Shown here one piece after another: positions 27,109-35,200 of a stretch of DNA of 64,000 nucleotides. The stretch's first letter is position 1. Each line of letters begins with the position of its first letter. Source of the DNA: Kitasatospora humi (GTDB lineage Bacteria > Actinomycetota > Actinomycetes > Streptomycetales > Streptomycetaceae). The position numbers and the translations under genes are program-made. The notes below the pieces were generated by a model. That model was not told the origin of the DNA, did not search any database, and saw nothing but the letters and a program-made list of their open reading frames with translations. The stretch is from assembly GCF_020907985.1 (NCBI RefSeq), contig NZ_JAJJPA010000004.1:186001-250000 (forward strand). The letters are read 5' to 3'.

Positions 27109-27918
27109 TCAGCTGTCCGGTGAGTCCAGGTACTCCGGCTCCGGGAGCTCGGGGAAGGGCACGGCAGACGCCAGCACGCTCTGCACCCGCGGCCTGGTGC
27201 GCCAGTTCACCCGGCGCACGTCCCGGGAGAGCGCCCCGGGGCGCCACAGCTCCACCGCCACCGTGGTGCCGCCCAGCACCGCGGCGGCCAGGAGCCAGCC
27301 GCCCAGCACATCGCTCGGCCAGTGCACGCCGAGCGCGATCCTGGTGAACCCGACCAGCACGCTGGCCAGTACCCCCACCGTCGAGCAGGCGATCCTGGCC
27401 GGCCGGTCGACCCGCGGCCAGACCAGGGCGACCAGGGTGGCGCCGGTGATCGCGGCGGCCATCGCATGGCCGGACGGGAACGACGGGTCGGGGGCGGACG
27501 CCACCGGGTCCGGCCAGCTGGGCCGCGGCCGGTCCACCGCGAGCTTCACCGCCCACTGCACGCCCCAGCCCACCAACGCCTGGGCGGCGGTCCAGCCGGC
27601 CAGTGTGCGGGCGCCGATCGCCCACAGCCAGCCGGCGGCCAGGCCGAGCAGACTGCGCATGATGACCGGGCCGCCGAGCGTGGTGATCGTCTGCATCGAG
27701 GCGGTGAACGCGGTGTGGCCCCGGGCGAACCGGTGCAGCCCGCCCGTCCACGCGTGGTCCAGCCGCGCCAGCGGGACCCAGTCGGCCTCGATCAGCCCGA
27801 GCAGCAGGCCGAACAGCGCGAGCGCGCCGAACGCGACCACCGCGTAGCGCGGCAGACGGACGCGCAGCGTCGGCTGCGCCTCTCCGGAGCGGCGGTCCCC
27901 GCCTGTGGTCAGGTGCAT
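27109..27918 (-). CDS. PAP2-family membrane phosphatase
   Basis: A 269-residue membrane protein. The three PAP2 motifs are in order: KLAVDRPRP, PSFPSGHA, and TRIALGVHWPSDVLGG, giving the catalytic His pair. About six hydrophobic segments surround them. Family members dephosphorylate lipids such as undecaprenyl pyrophosphate or phosphatidic acid at the outer membrane face. ATG at 27918 follows GGGAAGG. A role in recycling the cell-wall lipid carrier is plausible next to murJ, but not shown. Confidence 0.88.
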   Translation of the reverse strand: MHLTTGGDRRSGEAQPTLRVRLPRYAVVAFGALALFGLLLGLIEADWVPLARLDHAWTGGLHRFARGHTAFTASMQTITTLGGPVIMRSLLGLAAGWLWAIGARTLAGWTAAQALVGWGVQWAVKLAVDRPRPSWPDPVASAPDPSFPSGHAMAAAITGATLVALVWPRVDRPARIACSTVGVLASVLVGFTRIALGVHWPSDVLGGWLLAAAVLGGTTVAVELWRPGALSRDVRRVNWRTRPRVQSVLASAVPFPELPEPEYLDSPDS

Positions 27919-28334
27919 GCCTGTCACCTTCCCAGGCGGGCAAGACGATCCGATGGGCGATGCATCGCGATTCGGCATCTTTTGCGCGGCTGCGGCGTTG
28001 CACCGAGGAGCGACTTGAGTGATCCGAGCGACGCTGGAACCGGGCCCGAGGCCCCGCCCCGGCGCATGCTCGGCGTGCGGCCCCCGCTGGGTGGGATGCG
28101 CCCAGGAGCCCACGCTGCGCGTGCGGTTGCTTGCAGACCGTCGAACTCCGAGTGAAGGCGAGCAGGATACTGCATCGCTGGAAGAACTCGGGTGGACTTG
28201 GGAATTCTGTCCGGTTTCTGTTCGTTGGATCGTTACGTGCGAGGCCCCCGGGGTCCCGCATCGCAGTCAGGCGTGTAGCCGTCGAACACACCGCCGCGAG
28301 ACCAGACCCGGGCATCAACAGCAAGGGAGCAAGC
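27919..28334. other. Divergent promoter region of PAP2 and the sigma-factor gene
   Basis: A 416-base gap without a convincing gene. It should hold both promoters; I could not identify a clear extracytoplasmic-sigma consensus. GGAATTCTGTCCGG near 28200 is a local AT-rich stretch and a possible promoter area for the sigma factor. Confidence 0.4.
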
Positions 28335-29321
28335 ATGGCCACCCGTGCCGTCGTTCGCGACAGGGCCGACCGGACTCGTACGGCCCGCCCGACCAACCTC
28401 GAGGCCGACCGCGACCTGGTCGGCATGTACCTCGACGAGATCGCCAGGACGCCCCTCCTCGATGCCGCCGAGGAGGTCGAGCTGTCGCTGCGCATCGAAG
28501 CCGGCGTGTACGCCCAGCACCTGCTGGACGAGGCCGACGACGGCGAGGCCCCGCTGCCCGAAGGCGTGACACGCGAGGAGTTGGAGGCGATAGCCGCCGA
28601 CGCCGAGCGGGCGAAGGACGTCTTCATCCGTTCCAACCTGCGCCTGGTGGTCGCGGTCGCCCGGCGCTACCCGCGCAGTGGCCTGCCGTTGCTCGACCTG
28701 ATCCAGGAGGGCAACGCCGGCTTGGTCCGTGCGGTGGAGAAGTTCGACTACGCCAAGGGCTTCAAGTTCTCCACCTACGCGACCTGGTGGATCCGCCAGG
28801 CGATCACCCGCTCGATCGCCGACCAGTCGCGCACCATCCGGCTCCCGGTCCACCTGGTCGAGGAGCTCGGCCGGATCCGCCGGGTGCAGCGCGAGAAGTC
28901 CAAGGAACTGGGCCGCGAGGCCGAGCCCGCCGAGATCGCGGCCGAGCTCGACACCACCGAGGAGCGCATCAAGGACGTGCTCGACTGGGCGCGCGACCCG
29001 GTCAGCCTCAACATGGCGGTCGACGACGAGGGCGAGACCCAGTTCGGCGACCTCGTTGAGGACACCGGCGCCGTCTCCCCGGAGGACGCGGTGCTCGTGA
29101 TGCTCCGGCGCGAGGAGTTGGACGACCTGATCGGTCGGCTCGACGATCGCACCGCCTCCATCATCCGCTCCCGTTACGGCATGGAGGACGGCCGTGAGCG
29201 CACCCTCACCGAGGTCGGCAAGCAGCACGGCCTGACGCGTGAGCGGATCCGCCAGATCGAGAAGCACGCGCTCGCCGAATTGAAGAAGATCGCCGGGCAC
29301 GCGGGCTTCGAAGCCGCCTGA
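28335..29321 (+). CDS. hrdD: Group 2 RNA polymerase sigma factor, HrdD-like
   Basis: A 328-residue sigma-70 protein lacking region 1.1. Region 1.2 is DLVGMYLDEIARTPLL, region 2 has NLRLVVAVARRYPRSGLPLLD and the -10-binding helix KFSTYATWWIRQAI, region 3 LPVHLVEELGRI, and region 4.2 TLTEVGKQHGLTRERIRQIE. It is as conserved as the principal factor HrdB, but short and beginning MATRAV like HrdD of other streptomycetes. AGGGAG precedes the ATG. It would recognise promoters overlapping those of HrdB. Confidence 0.88.
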   Translation: MATRAVVRDRADRTRTARPTNLEADRDLVGMYLDEIARTPLLDAAEEVELSLRIEAGVYAQHLLDEADDGEAPLPEGVTREELEAIAADAERAKDVFIRSNLRLVVAVARRYPRSGLPLLDLIQEGNAGLVRAVEKFDYAKGFKFSTYATWWIRQAITRSIADQSRTIRLPVHLVEELGRIRRVQREKSKELGREAEPAEIAAELDTTEERIKDVLDWARDPVSLNMAVDDEGETQFGDLVEDTGAVSPEDAVLVMLRREELDDLIGRLDDRTASIIRSRYGMEDGRERTLTEVGKQHGLTRERIRQIEKHALAELKKIAGHAGFEAA

Positions 29322-29334
29322 CGGGCCGCGGCGA

Positions 29335-29380
29335 CATGCCGGTGTCCCGGCTCGCTCCTGGGGACCGGGACACCGGCATG
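29335..29380. terminator. Bidirectional terminator after hrdD
   Basis: A perfect 16-bp stem pairs 29335-29350 (CATGCCGGTGTCCCGG) with 29365-29380 around a 14-base loop, between two convergent genes. Confidence 0.85.
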
Positions 29381-29405
29381 CGGGTTCAGCAGTCGTCAGG
29401 CGGGG

Positions 29406-29846
29406 TCAGTTGCCGATCGCTCCACCCCAGACGGCGTTGCCGACCGGGCACTTGAGCGCGAAGTTCCACTCGCCGCCGTAGTACGCGCCGGAGATGTACC
29501 GCACGCCGTTCGAGCAGTCGACGTACGGGCGGTAGCTGTTGCCGTTGCACGTCTCGTAGAACCACGCGCCATTGGTGTGGCCGTTCCAACAGCTGAGGTT
29601 CTGCGGCGCGTGGGCCTCGCCCGAGACGGCGGGCTCCGCGCTCTCCGCAGTGGCCGAGGGATCGGTCGGCGTGGCCGTGGTGGTCAACGGCGAGGTCGCC
29701 GACTGCGCGGTGGCGTGGACCGGCTGCGCCTGGATGATGGCCAGCGGCTCGTCCGCCGCGTTCGCCATCGGGGTGAACGCGCCGACGGCCGCGAAGGCGA
29801 GGATCGTGGTGGTGCCGATCGCGCCCAGCGTCTTCCTGAATGCCAT
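29406..29846 (-). CDS. Small secreted protein with four cysteines
   Basis: A 146-residue exported protein. A signal peptide with a probable cleavage after MANA is followed by a Thr/Ser/Ala-rich linker (residues about 40-80) and a compact C-terminal domain with four Cys: LSCWNGH, YETCNGN, YVDCSNG and ALKCPVG. Two disulfides are likely. Aromatic residues (YGGEWNF) recall small cell-wall or inhibitor-like domains, but no family was recognised. ATG at 29846 is preferred to upstream starts because it begins the signal peptide. Confidence 0.7.
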   Translation of the reverse strand: MAFRKTLGAIGTTTILAFAAVGAFTPMANAADEPLAIIQAQPVHATAQSATSPLTTTATPTDPSATAESAEPAVSGEAHAPQNLSCWNGHTNGAWFYETCNGNSYRPYVDCSNGVRYISGAYYGGEWNFALKCPVGNAVWGGAIGN

Positions 29847-30163
29847 GTCGTTGCACTTTCGTTTGAGGCATGACTGGTGTTGATGCATCGACAGGGGGCG
29901 CCCGCCTGCGGATCCGCCCCGGATAGCCAGGGCGCAAGCCACGTTAGGTCGGCCGTCGCGGGCGGACGGTGGGACACGCCGGGGAGATGCTACGCATACG
30001 CTCGATTGGCTCTGGGATCAGGATGGGTGGCTTGCTGAAGGCCAGCGTTGGCTCTGGGGCCAGCACTTGGGCCCGGAGAGCCTTCGGCTCTTGCCTTCAT
30101 GATCGAACTCCCGCTCGCTGGTCGGAGGATGGGTGCTCTACCGCTGACCGAGCGACGGCATGG

Positions 30164-30196
30164 AGGGACCCTCTGGCTCGTGGCCAGAGGGTCCCT
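30164..30196 (-). terminator. Terminator after the DUF397/XRE operon
   Basis: AGGGACCCTCTGGC (30164-30177) pairs perfectly with GCCAGAGGGTCCCT (30183-30196). It sits just beyond the DUF397 stop. The rest of 29847-30213 has no clear gene. Confidence 0.85.
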
Positions 30197-30213
30197 GCTC
30201 TGCGGGGGGCGGT

Positions 30214-30426
30214 TCAGGCGGCGCCGAACGCGCCGTGCTTCACGCCCTGGACGAAGGCGGTGAAGCCCTCGGCGGTGAAGATGAGGGCGGGGCCGTCGGG
30301 GTTCTTGGAGTCGCGGACGGGGACGGTGCCCTGCGCGGCGAAGGCCGGGGCCCACTCGATGCACTCGCCGCCGGTCTGGCTGTAGGACGACTTCACCCAC
30401 GTGGCCTCGGCAAAGGTGATGCTCAT
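30214..30426 (-). CDS. DUF397 domain protein (second copy)
   Basis: A 70-residue protein: ATWVKSSYSQTGGECIEWA then VPVRDSKNPDGPALIFTAEGFTAF is the DUF397 core. The ATG overlaps the TGA of the XRE gene by four bases, so the two are co-translated. As with the first pair near 11 kb, it is expected to work with its own DUF5753 regulator. The two DUF397 proteins are clearly different in sequence, so they are not a recent duplication. Confidence 0.88.
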   Translation of the reverse strand: MSITFAEATWVKSSYSQTGGECIEWAPAFAAQGTVPVRDSKNPDGPALIFTAEGFTAFVQGVKHGAFGAA

Positions 30427-31253
30427 TCAAGTCCCTTTCGGACAGCACGAATCCTGTCGAGCGAAGCCACCGTGGCGAGCGACTCCACCACGAGTTGATC
30501 GTAGTCTCTTTCCCATGCGGCACATGTGAGTCGGCCGCGCTCCAGATAGCCGCGCGCATGAGTCTCGCCGTACCCGACCACCGACCGGTCTGGCAGGGTC
30601 AGTAGCACAATGGGGAAGGTGAAGGGGTTCAACTCTCCCAGGCTCAAGGGTGCCACCTGAAGGGTGATGTTGGGTCGATCCGCCAAGTCGATCACGTGAT
30701 CCAACTGGCGTGCCATCACCTTGGGCCCGCCGATGAGACGGTTGATGCAACCCTCGTCGACCACAGCGTGCACGCGTGGCGGATTGGCTCGGTCGAGCAC
30801 GCGCTTCTGCCGCGCGGCGAGGAAAACGACGTACTCCTCGGCCTGAGCTTCGGTTTTGCTTCCGCGTCGCACTGCTGCCCTTGCCAGCGCCCCGGCGTAC
30901 TCGGGGGTCTGGAACAGTCCCGGGATCAGCGAGGTCTGGTACGTCCGAAGTTGTCGGCATCGCCCCTCGGCGTCCATGTACTCTTCGACGCCCTCCAGCA
31001 GGCTCGCGCGGTCGATCCGGCGCCACATGTCGTAGAACGCCTGTCCGGTGCCGAAGGTCTCATCGGCCTTCACTGCGAAGTGTTTTGTGGGGGAGCGCTG
31101 TCCTCTTTCGAGGTACGAGATCAGCGTGTTCGAGTAACCCATGCGCTTTGCCAGTTCGTTCTGGGACCAACCGCGCTGCCGCCGCAACCTGCGCAGTTCC
31201 GTGCCGAAACGCAGAACCGGAGATGAGACGACGTCAAGTTCCTGTTCGGACAT
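30423..31253 (-). CDS. XRE-family regulator with DUF5753 domain (second copy)
   Basis: A 276-residue regulator. The helix-turn-helix is LRRLRRQRGWSQNELAKRM with SNTLISYLERG; the DUF5753 domain carries TYQTSLIPGLFQTPEYAGA and NITLQVAPLSLGELNPFTF. I chose ATG at 31253; an in-frame TTG at 31289 belongs to a TTGACA-like element. GC at third positions is lower than in the flanking core genes. It is divergent from the small-gene string at 31362, which it probably represses or activates via the dyad at 31331. Confidence 0.85.
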   Translation of the reverse strand: MSEQELDVVSSPVLRFGTELRRLRRQRGWSQNELAKRMGYSNTLISYLERGQRSPTKHFAVKADETFGTGQAFYDMWRRIDRASLLEGVEEYMDAEGRCRQLRTYQTSLIPGLFQTPEYAGALARAAVRRGSKTEAQAEEYVVFLAARQKRVLDRANPPRVHAVVDEGCINRLIGGPKVMARQLDHVIDLADRPNITLQVAPLSLGELNPFTFPIVLLTLPDRSVVGYGETHARGYLERGRLTCAAWERDYDQLVVESLATVASLDRIRAVRKGLE

Positions 31254-31330
31254 GCCGAATGCCACCCCTTCACGCGACCAGATTGTCAACGTGGAAACAC
31301 TGGAGATCGTACGTCGCGATGACGATTCTG

Positions 31331-31348
31331 AGTAGTGGATCGACTACT
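31331..31348. promoter_or_regulatory. Perfect dyad AGTAGT-N6-ACTACT
   Basis: AGTAGT (31331-31336) and ACTACT (31343-31348) sit between the divergent XRE gene and the small-gene string, 14 bases before the first small gene. The position suggests an operator for the XRE regulator. Confidence 0.5.
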
Positions 31349-31361
31349 GAAAGGAGTCGTC

Positions 31362-31571
31362 ATGAGCGCATGCCCTCCCCCCGCGCGCCCGTACGCCCCC
31401 CAACTCGGAGAGCTCGTCCGGGATCTCACCACCGGACGCGTCGGGACGTACATGGGCCCCGGCTACGAGAAGCGTCCTACCGTGTACCTTCGGCCGCCGC
31501 GCGGCGGCTGTGAGTGGGAGGTTGCCGCCTCCGACATCGAACCCGCCGACGGCTCCCGTGCGGGGCAGTGA
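31362..31571 (+). CDS. 69-residue conserved small protein
   Basis: It starts after AAAGGAG and reads as a compact beta-rich protein: LGELVRDLTTGRVGTYMG, then RPTVYLRPPRGGCEWEV and a short acidic tail. Proteins of this kind accompany XRE/DUF397 pairs in streptomycetes; function unknown. First of four short same-strand genes with 5-base spacing or overlap to the next. Confidence 0.7.
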   Translation: MSACPPPARPYAPQLGELVRDLTTGRVGTYMGPGYEKRPTVYLRPPRGGCEWEVAASDIEPADGSRAGQ

Positions 31572-31576
31572 CGTCC

Positions 31577-31801
31577 ATGTCCTCCCGCACCGCCCACGTC
31601 GCCGTCGCCACCGTCACCGCGCTCGCCGTCAGCCTCGGCGCGGGCCTGACCGTGGCCCTGCTCCTCGCCGCCTCTCCGCTCTCCACTCGGGTGAGCGCCT
31701 TCTGCTGCACCGCAGCCGCGCTGCTCACGGTGTGCGTGATCGCCGGTGGACCGCTCTTCGACCGGACCGAGCGCCGCCGTACCCGCGGGGCCCGCCGATG
31801 A
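31577..31801 (+). CDS. Small membrane protein, two hydrophobic segments
   Basis: A 74-residue protein with hydrophobic segments VAVATVTALAVSLGAGLTVALLLA and SAFCCTAAALLTVCVIAGG, then a basic end (RTERRRTRGARR). It resembles small 'spread' or holin-like membrane proteins in shape only. It begins 5 bases after the previous stop and its stop overlaps the next ATG. Confidence 0.6.
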   Translation: MSSRTAHVAVATVTALAVSLGAGLTVALLLAASPLSTRVSAFCCTAAALLTVCVIAGGPLFDRTERRRTRGARR

Positions 31802-31998
31802 GTGGCTGGACGATTCCCCTCCCGCCCAACGACCTGTGGGGCCCGGGTCACTGCCACTGCTGCTCCCGCTTCACCCTGGTCGCCCCGGGGCCGCTGATCG
31901 CGACCAAGGGCGGGCTGCAAGTCGCCGTCCCCTGGTGTCTGTTCGGCTTCGAACGCGCCAACCGCATGGTCCACCGCGCCGCCCTGCGCGCCACCTGA
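31798..31998 (+). CDS. 66-residue Cys/His small protein
   Basis: The sequence has GHCHCCSRFTLVAPG early and AVPWCLFGFERANRM later; the CHCC cluster with a later Cys suggests a small zinc site. The ATG overlaps the preceding stop (ATGA). Its last 24 bases are repeated almost exactly at 33558-33586. Confidence 0.6.
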   Translation: MSGWTIPLPPNDLWGPGHCHCCSRFTLVAPGPLIATKGGLQVAVPWCLFGFERANRMVHRAALRAT

Positions 31999-32003
31999 GC
32001 GCA
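31975..32003. repeat. Left copy of a 29-bp direct repeat
   Basis: CGCGCCGCCCTGCGCGCCAC and nine more bases match 33558-33586 at 28 of 29 positions. The two copies flank 1.55 kb holding the 77-residue gene, the HAD pseudogene and the flavin reductase gene. Confidence 0.8.
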
Positions 32004-32039
32004 CGCCCCCTCACCACCCGGCAGAAACAGGACCCGCTC

Positions 32040-32273
32040 ATGAAGAACAGAGCTTCGTTCGACCACCAGGCCGCCCTCGCCGACCTGCACGCCCTCGGCC
32101 GCGCCCTCGATGCCCAGGTGACCCAGCAGGCCGGCCCCGCCGCCCCGGACCTCGACGCCACCCTCACCGCGATGAGGCAGGTGCACGCCGACATCCTCAC
32201 CAACCTCTCTCGCGCCCAGCGCGCCGCCCGCACCCGCACCCGCACCCGTACCCGCAGGGGACTACCCGCCTGA
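32040..32273 (+). CDS. 77-residue helical small protein
   Basis: A mostly helical protein: DHQAALADLHALGRALDAQV then LTAMRQVHADILTNLSRAQ, ending in an RTRTRTRTRRG tail from CGCACC repeats. The basic tail could bind nucleic acid. No family recognised. The only ribosome-site candidate is weak (AGAAACAGGA). Last gene of the small-gene string. Confidence 0.5.
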   Translation: MKNRASFDHQAALADLHALGRALDAQVTQQAGPAAPDLDATLTAMRQVHADILTNLSRAQRAARTRTRTRTRRGLPA

Positions 32274-32288
32274 TCCCCACTGACCGCC

Positions 32289-32322
32289 GACACCGCCGAC
32301 TCCAGCACGAGTCGGCGGTGTC
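32289..32322 (+). terminator. Terminator of the small-gene string
   Basis: GACACCGCCGACTC (32289-32302) pairs with GAGTCGGCGGTGTC (32309-32322), a perfect 14-bp stem with a 6-base loop, 15 bases after the last stop. Confidence 0.85.
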
Positions 32323-32325
32323 CTC

Positions 32326-32787
32326 CCGTGTCCCGGCCGGCATCGAAACCCGCCCTCTACGCCCGCCGGACCCGGTTCTCCGCGATCAGACCGCCGGTTG
32401 CCCGATCCAGGGTGACCGGGGCGCTGGCTCTGATGCTTCGTGCAGCACCGAGCTGCTCGGCGGTCGGTAGGTGGGCACGGCCGACGGTTCGCCTTCCGCC
32501 ACTGCGGCGGCGTGCACAATGACGCTCGGGACGGGCAGCCCCGTCCGTGCGAACCTCCCGCTCACTCGGTGCTCATGGTCGGAGGCCGCGAGCGCCCACG
32601 CCCCGGACGGCGAAGTGCCCAGCAGCTCCGAGGCGCCGTCGAAGGCCGTATGGGCGCCCGACGGGTAGACCTCAGCCGCGTCCAGTCGGTAGCGCCCCGC
32701 CCACGTTGCCCAGACCGGGCGCTGGTTGTCCACGGCGTCGATCAACGTGCCGTCGACATCGAAGAGGACGAACATCAGTGATGACAC
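32326..32787 (-). pseudogene. Broken HAD-family phosphatase
   Basis: From 32787 the minus strand encodes MFVLFDVDGTLIDAVDNQRP, the HAD motif I, and then ASELLGTSPSGAWALAASDH and GLPVPSVIVHAAAV, which are the middle of a beta-phosphoglucomutase-like HAD. The cap domain is much shortened. After GEPSAVP the match continues only in another frame as LPTAEQLGAARSI, showing a frameshift, and motif IV is lost. It is therefore decaying. Confidence 0.75.
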
Positions 32788-32799
32788 GACCGGGGTGGC

Positions 32800-33444
32800 T
32801 CAGCTGGATGCCGGGTCGAGCTGGTGCCGCAGCTTCGGCATCTTCCATCCCCGGGCCAGGCCCGACGGATGGACGTTGCGCCCGCCGCCGAAGAACTCGC
32901 AGAACTTCATGATCAGCGGGTCCCAGCCGAGCGGATCGATGTAGTGCGTCCCCGGGATGACCAACTGCTCCTCCACATGGGCGCGGAGCACCTCCACCTC
33001 GAAGGCGCTGCAGTCCGGGTTGCCGGCGAGCGGGTGCACCGCGATGAGCCGGCACTCCAGCTGGATCGGGCACTCCGCGACCCGCGGCGGCGCGACCAGC
33101 TCCGACGCCTGTTCGGTCAGTCGGGCCAAGGAGAACTTGTCCGGCTCATAGCGGTAGCCCCGCTCCGCCTTGAAGTCCGAGAGGACGGGCGTTCCGGTGA
33201 CGAGTGCGATCCGGTCGACGGCATCGGCCATCGACGATGACGGCAGGTTGAGCACGCACTCGCGCTCACGCAGCAGGTTCGCCGTGGTCTGGTGGCTGTT
33301 GGCCAGACCGAGCACGCAGGACTGGCCGAGCCACCAAGCGGAGGACATCGGGGCGAGGTTGGCGGTGCCGTCCTCGTTGCGCGAGCTGATCAGCACCACC
33401 GGAGTGCCGAAGTACAGCACCTTGAGCCCGGGCACGACGTGCAT
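32800..33444 (-). CDS. Flavin reductase-like protein
   Basis: A 214-residue protein of the flavin-reductase-like, FMN-binding split-barrel family. Landmarks are VVLISSRNEDGTANLAPMSSAWWLG near the start (N-terminal strands), NSHQTTANLLRERECVLNLP, and later AECPIQLECRLIAVHPLAG. ATG at 33444 has GAAAGG seven bases upstream. Such proteins bind FMN and reduce flavin or small aromatic compounds. It sits between the 29-bp repeats, so it may be recent cargo. Confidence 0.8.
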   Translation of the reverse strand: MHVVPGLKVLYFGTPVVLISSRNEDGTANLAPMSSAWWLGQSCVLGLANSHQTTANLLRERECVLNLPSSSMADAVDRIALVTGTPVLSDFKAERGYRYEPDKFSLARLTEQASELVAPPRVAECPIQLECRLIAVHPLAGNPDCSAFEVEVLRAHVEEQLVIPGTHYIDPLGWDPLIMKFCEFFGGGRNVHPSGLARGWKMPKLRHQLDPASS

Positions 33445-33557
33445 GTGTACACCTTTCACGGAGTGTGCGTCGGACGGACTCGCGATCGGAAGCGCGAGCC
33501 GTCAACGACTCTGCCCGGGGCGGTCGCACGCCGCTGGCGGTAATCGGACCCTGCGGT

Positions 33558-33586
33558 CGCGCCGCCCTGCGCGCTACCTGAGCGCA
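33558..33586. repeat. Right copy of the 29-bp direct repeat
   Basis: It matches 31975-32003 with one mismatch (C to T in the ACCTGA context). It includes the stop codon of the 66-residue gene's last codons (RAALRAT), so it is a duplicated gene end without its gene. Confidence 0.8.
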
Positions 33587-33852
33587 ACACTTCCCGTACT
33601 GGACCGCCGCTTCCCGGCACCCCACGCAAACCCAGGCACCGCACCGCTACCTGCGCCGGCGCAACGCCAACGCCCCGCCACCCCGACGTACTTGCCGCCC
33701 AACACAAGGAACGCGCCCGCCAACCGCAGCGAGAAGGGCATCCGCTGGGGCGGACGCCCCCTCAACGCCGCAGCCTGACCCACCGCCAACCGCAGCTCCG
33801 GAGCGCCGAATGGGACAAGCCCTCACGAGAAGGACAGCGGCAGAGGGACGAC
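33587..33852. other. Probable gene relic, no intact frame
   Basis: The plus strand has an open C-terminal stretch ending NRSEKGIRWGGRPLNAAA with no start or recognisable domain. Lower GC than neighbours. Probably debris of the accessory region. Confidence 0.4.
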
Positions 33853-34230
33853 TCAGGAGGCGGACGGCCCGATCTCCCCCGCAAAGACGATGAACTGGTC
33901 GATGAGGCTCCGTCGCAGATGGACGACGTCCGTTCCCGCCAGGCGGGGACCTCCATCCGGCGTGGTGAAGACCCACTGGTACCGGGCCCACTCGTCAGGC
34001 ATGTCCACCGCCGAGCAGCGCACCATCGTGCCGGTCCCCGCCGGGTGGTGCCGGATGTCCAGCACGAACCGCTCGACCGCTGCGATTCCTTCGCTGCGAC
34101 CCAACGGTCCCCAGAAGACCACGTCTGAGGTCAGGGCCTGGGAGAGCAGGGCAGTCACATAGCTGTCGTCCGAGGCGTTGAACGCGGAGATGAAGGTGTC
34201 GATCGCAGAGCGTGCCGTCTCTTCCTGCAT
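33853..34230 (-). CDS. SnoaL-like / NTF2-fold protein
   Basis: A 125-residue protein. ARSAIDTFISAFNASDDSYV and SDVVFWGPLGRSEGIAAVERFV are the opening helices and strand of the SnoaL-like fold, followed by TPDGGPRLAGTDVVHL. Such proteins are cyclases, isomerases or binding proteins; this one cannot be assigned. Divergent from the putative immunity gene. Confidence 0.75.
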   Translation of the reverse strand: MQEETARSAIDTFISAFNASDDSYVTALLSQALTSDVVFWGPLGRSEGIAAVERFVLDIRHHPAGTGTMVRCSAVDMPDEWARYQWVFTTPDGGPRLAGTDVVHLRRSLIDQFIVFAGEIGPSAS

Positions 34231-34334
34231 GCCCCAGTAATACCAGCCATTGCGCGTGTGCTCGTCCCGCGAGCCGCCTTTCGATCCCGGTGGACCATCC
34301 CGGTCACAGCCCTGGCTCGACCTTGATGGGTGGC

Positions 34335-34874
34335 ATGGCGTCGAAGTACGGTCGAAGGGTGATCCTTCCCAAGGACCGCGACCCGCGCTTCACCACCATC
34401 CGCCGCGGCGGCACGCTCACGGACCCCGACCACCGGCTCCTGGCCAGCTGGGCGGCCGCGTGCGCGGAGCACGTGCTGCACCTCTTCGAGTCCGTGCAAC
34501 CGTCGGATCCCCGGCCCCGCCAGGCGATCGAGCAGATCCGGGCGTGGGCCCGCGGAGAGATCAGGATGTCTGAATCCCGCGCAGCGGGCGGCCACGCCAT
34601 GGCGGCGGCAAGAGTGTTGAGCGGAGCGGCTCGCCATGCGGCGTTCGCTGCCGGCCAGGCCGCGGTGGTGGCGCACGTCGCCGCACACGAACTGGGTGCT
34701 GCGGCCTACGCGATCAAGGCTGTGCGTGCGGCGGCGCCCACGGGCGAGGCCGAAAGCGCGGGACGGCTCGAATGCCGCTGGCAGCGCGCACAGCTCCCGG
34801 CTGCGATTCGCGAACTCGTCCTGGACGACCAGCGTTTGCGCAACGAGATCTGCTGGTCGGTCTTCGACTGCTGA
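34335..34874 (+). CDS. Putative immunity protein (Imm-5-like domain)
   Basis: A 179-residue Ala-rich helical protein. FTTIRRGGTLTDPDHRLLASWAA, CAEHVLHLFE, RPRQAIEQIRAWARGEI and AAYAIKAVRAAAP fit the helical Imm-5-like family annotated as putative immunity protein. No toxin gene is adjacent, so its partner is unknown and the immunity label is only a family name. Two close ATG codons (34326, 34335) are possible starts; neither has a strong ribosome site. Confidence 0.65.
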   Translation: MASKYGRRVILPKDRDPRFTTIRRGGTLTDPDHRLLASWAAACAEHVLHLFESVQPSDPRPRQAIEQIRAWARGEIRMSESRAAGGHAMAAARVLSGAARHAAFAAGQAAVVAHVAAHELGAAAYAIKAVRAAAPTGEAESAGRLECRWQRAQLPAAIRELVLDDQRLRNEICWSVFDC

Positions 34875-34976
34875 CGGGCCCCTGATCGTCGCGCGCGCCT
34901 CGCATCACCCACCGGGCTGCTCACGGAGCCGACGTCGGCTGGCGCTGGAGGAAGGGACCCGATGGCGTCCGGTCAG

Positions 34977-35064
34977 GCGGGTGCTCGGTCGGGGCGTCTG
35001 TTGGCCACCAGCGCCGACAGCAGCCCCGGGAAACCGTTCATCTCGAAGAGCGGGCTCGCAGTCA
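34977..35064 (-). pseudogene. Short C-terminal relic of an unknown gene
   Basis: The minus strand reads TASPLFEMNGFPGLLSALV and ends ANRRPDRAPA with a stop, an orderly protein end without a start or upstream domain. The rest of 34875-35200 has no supportable gene. Confidence 0.3.
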
Positions 35065-35200
35065 CCGGCCAACTCGCGGAGCAGACTGCGAAGTTGCATC
35101 CCGCCGACGGCTCGCATTAGCGAGCTCGTTCCGCCTGCCAGGTTCGGCCTGTTGCAGCGCGCCCGCGCGCGCCGGTGATCGAAGGGTCGCCAAGGGGGAG

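Noticed and set aside
28131..28334. Extended N-terminus of the HrdD-like sigma factor
   Set aside because: The ATG at 28335 has AGGGAG upstream and matches HrdD starts; the upstream codons have no conservation.
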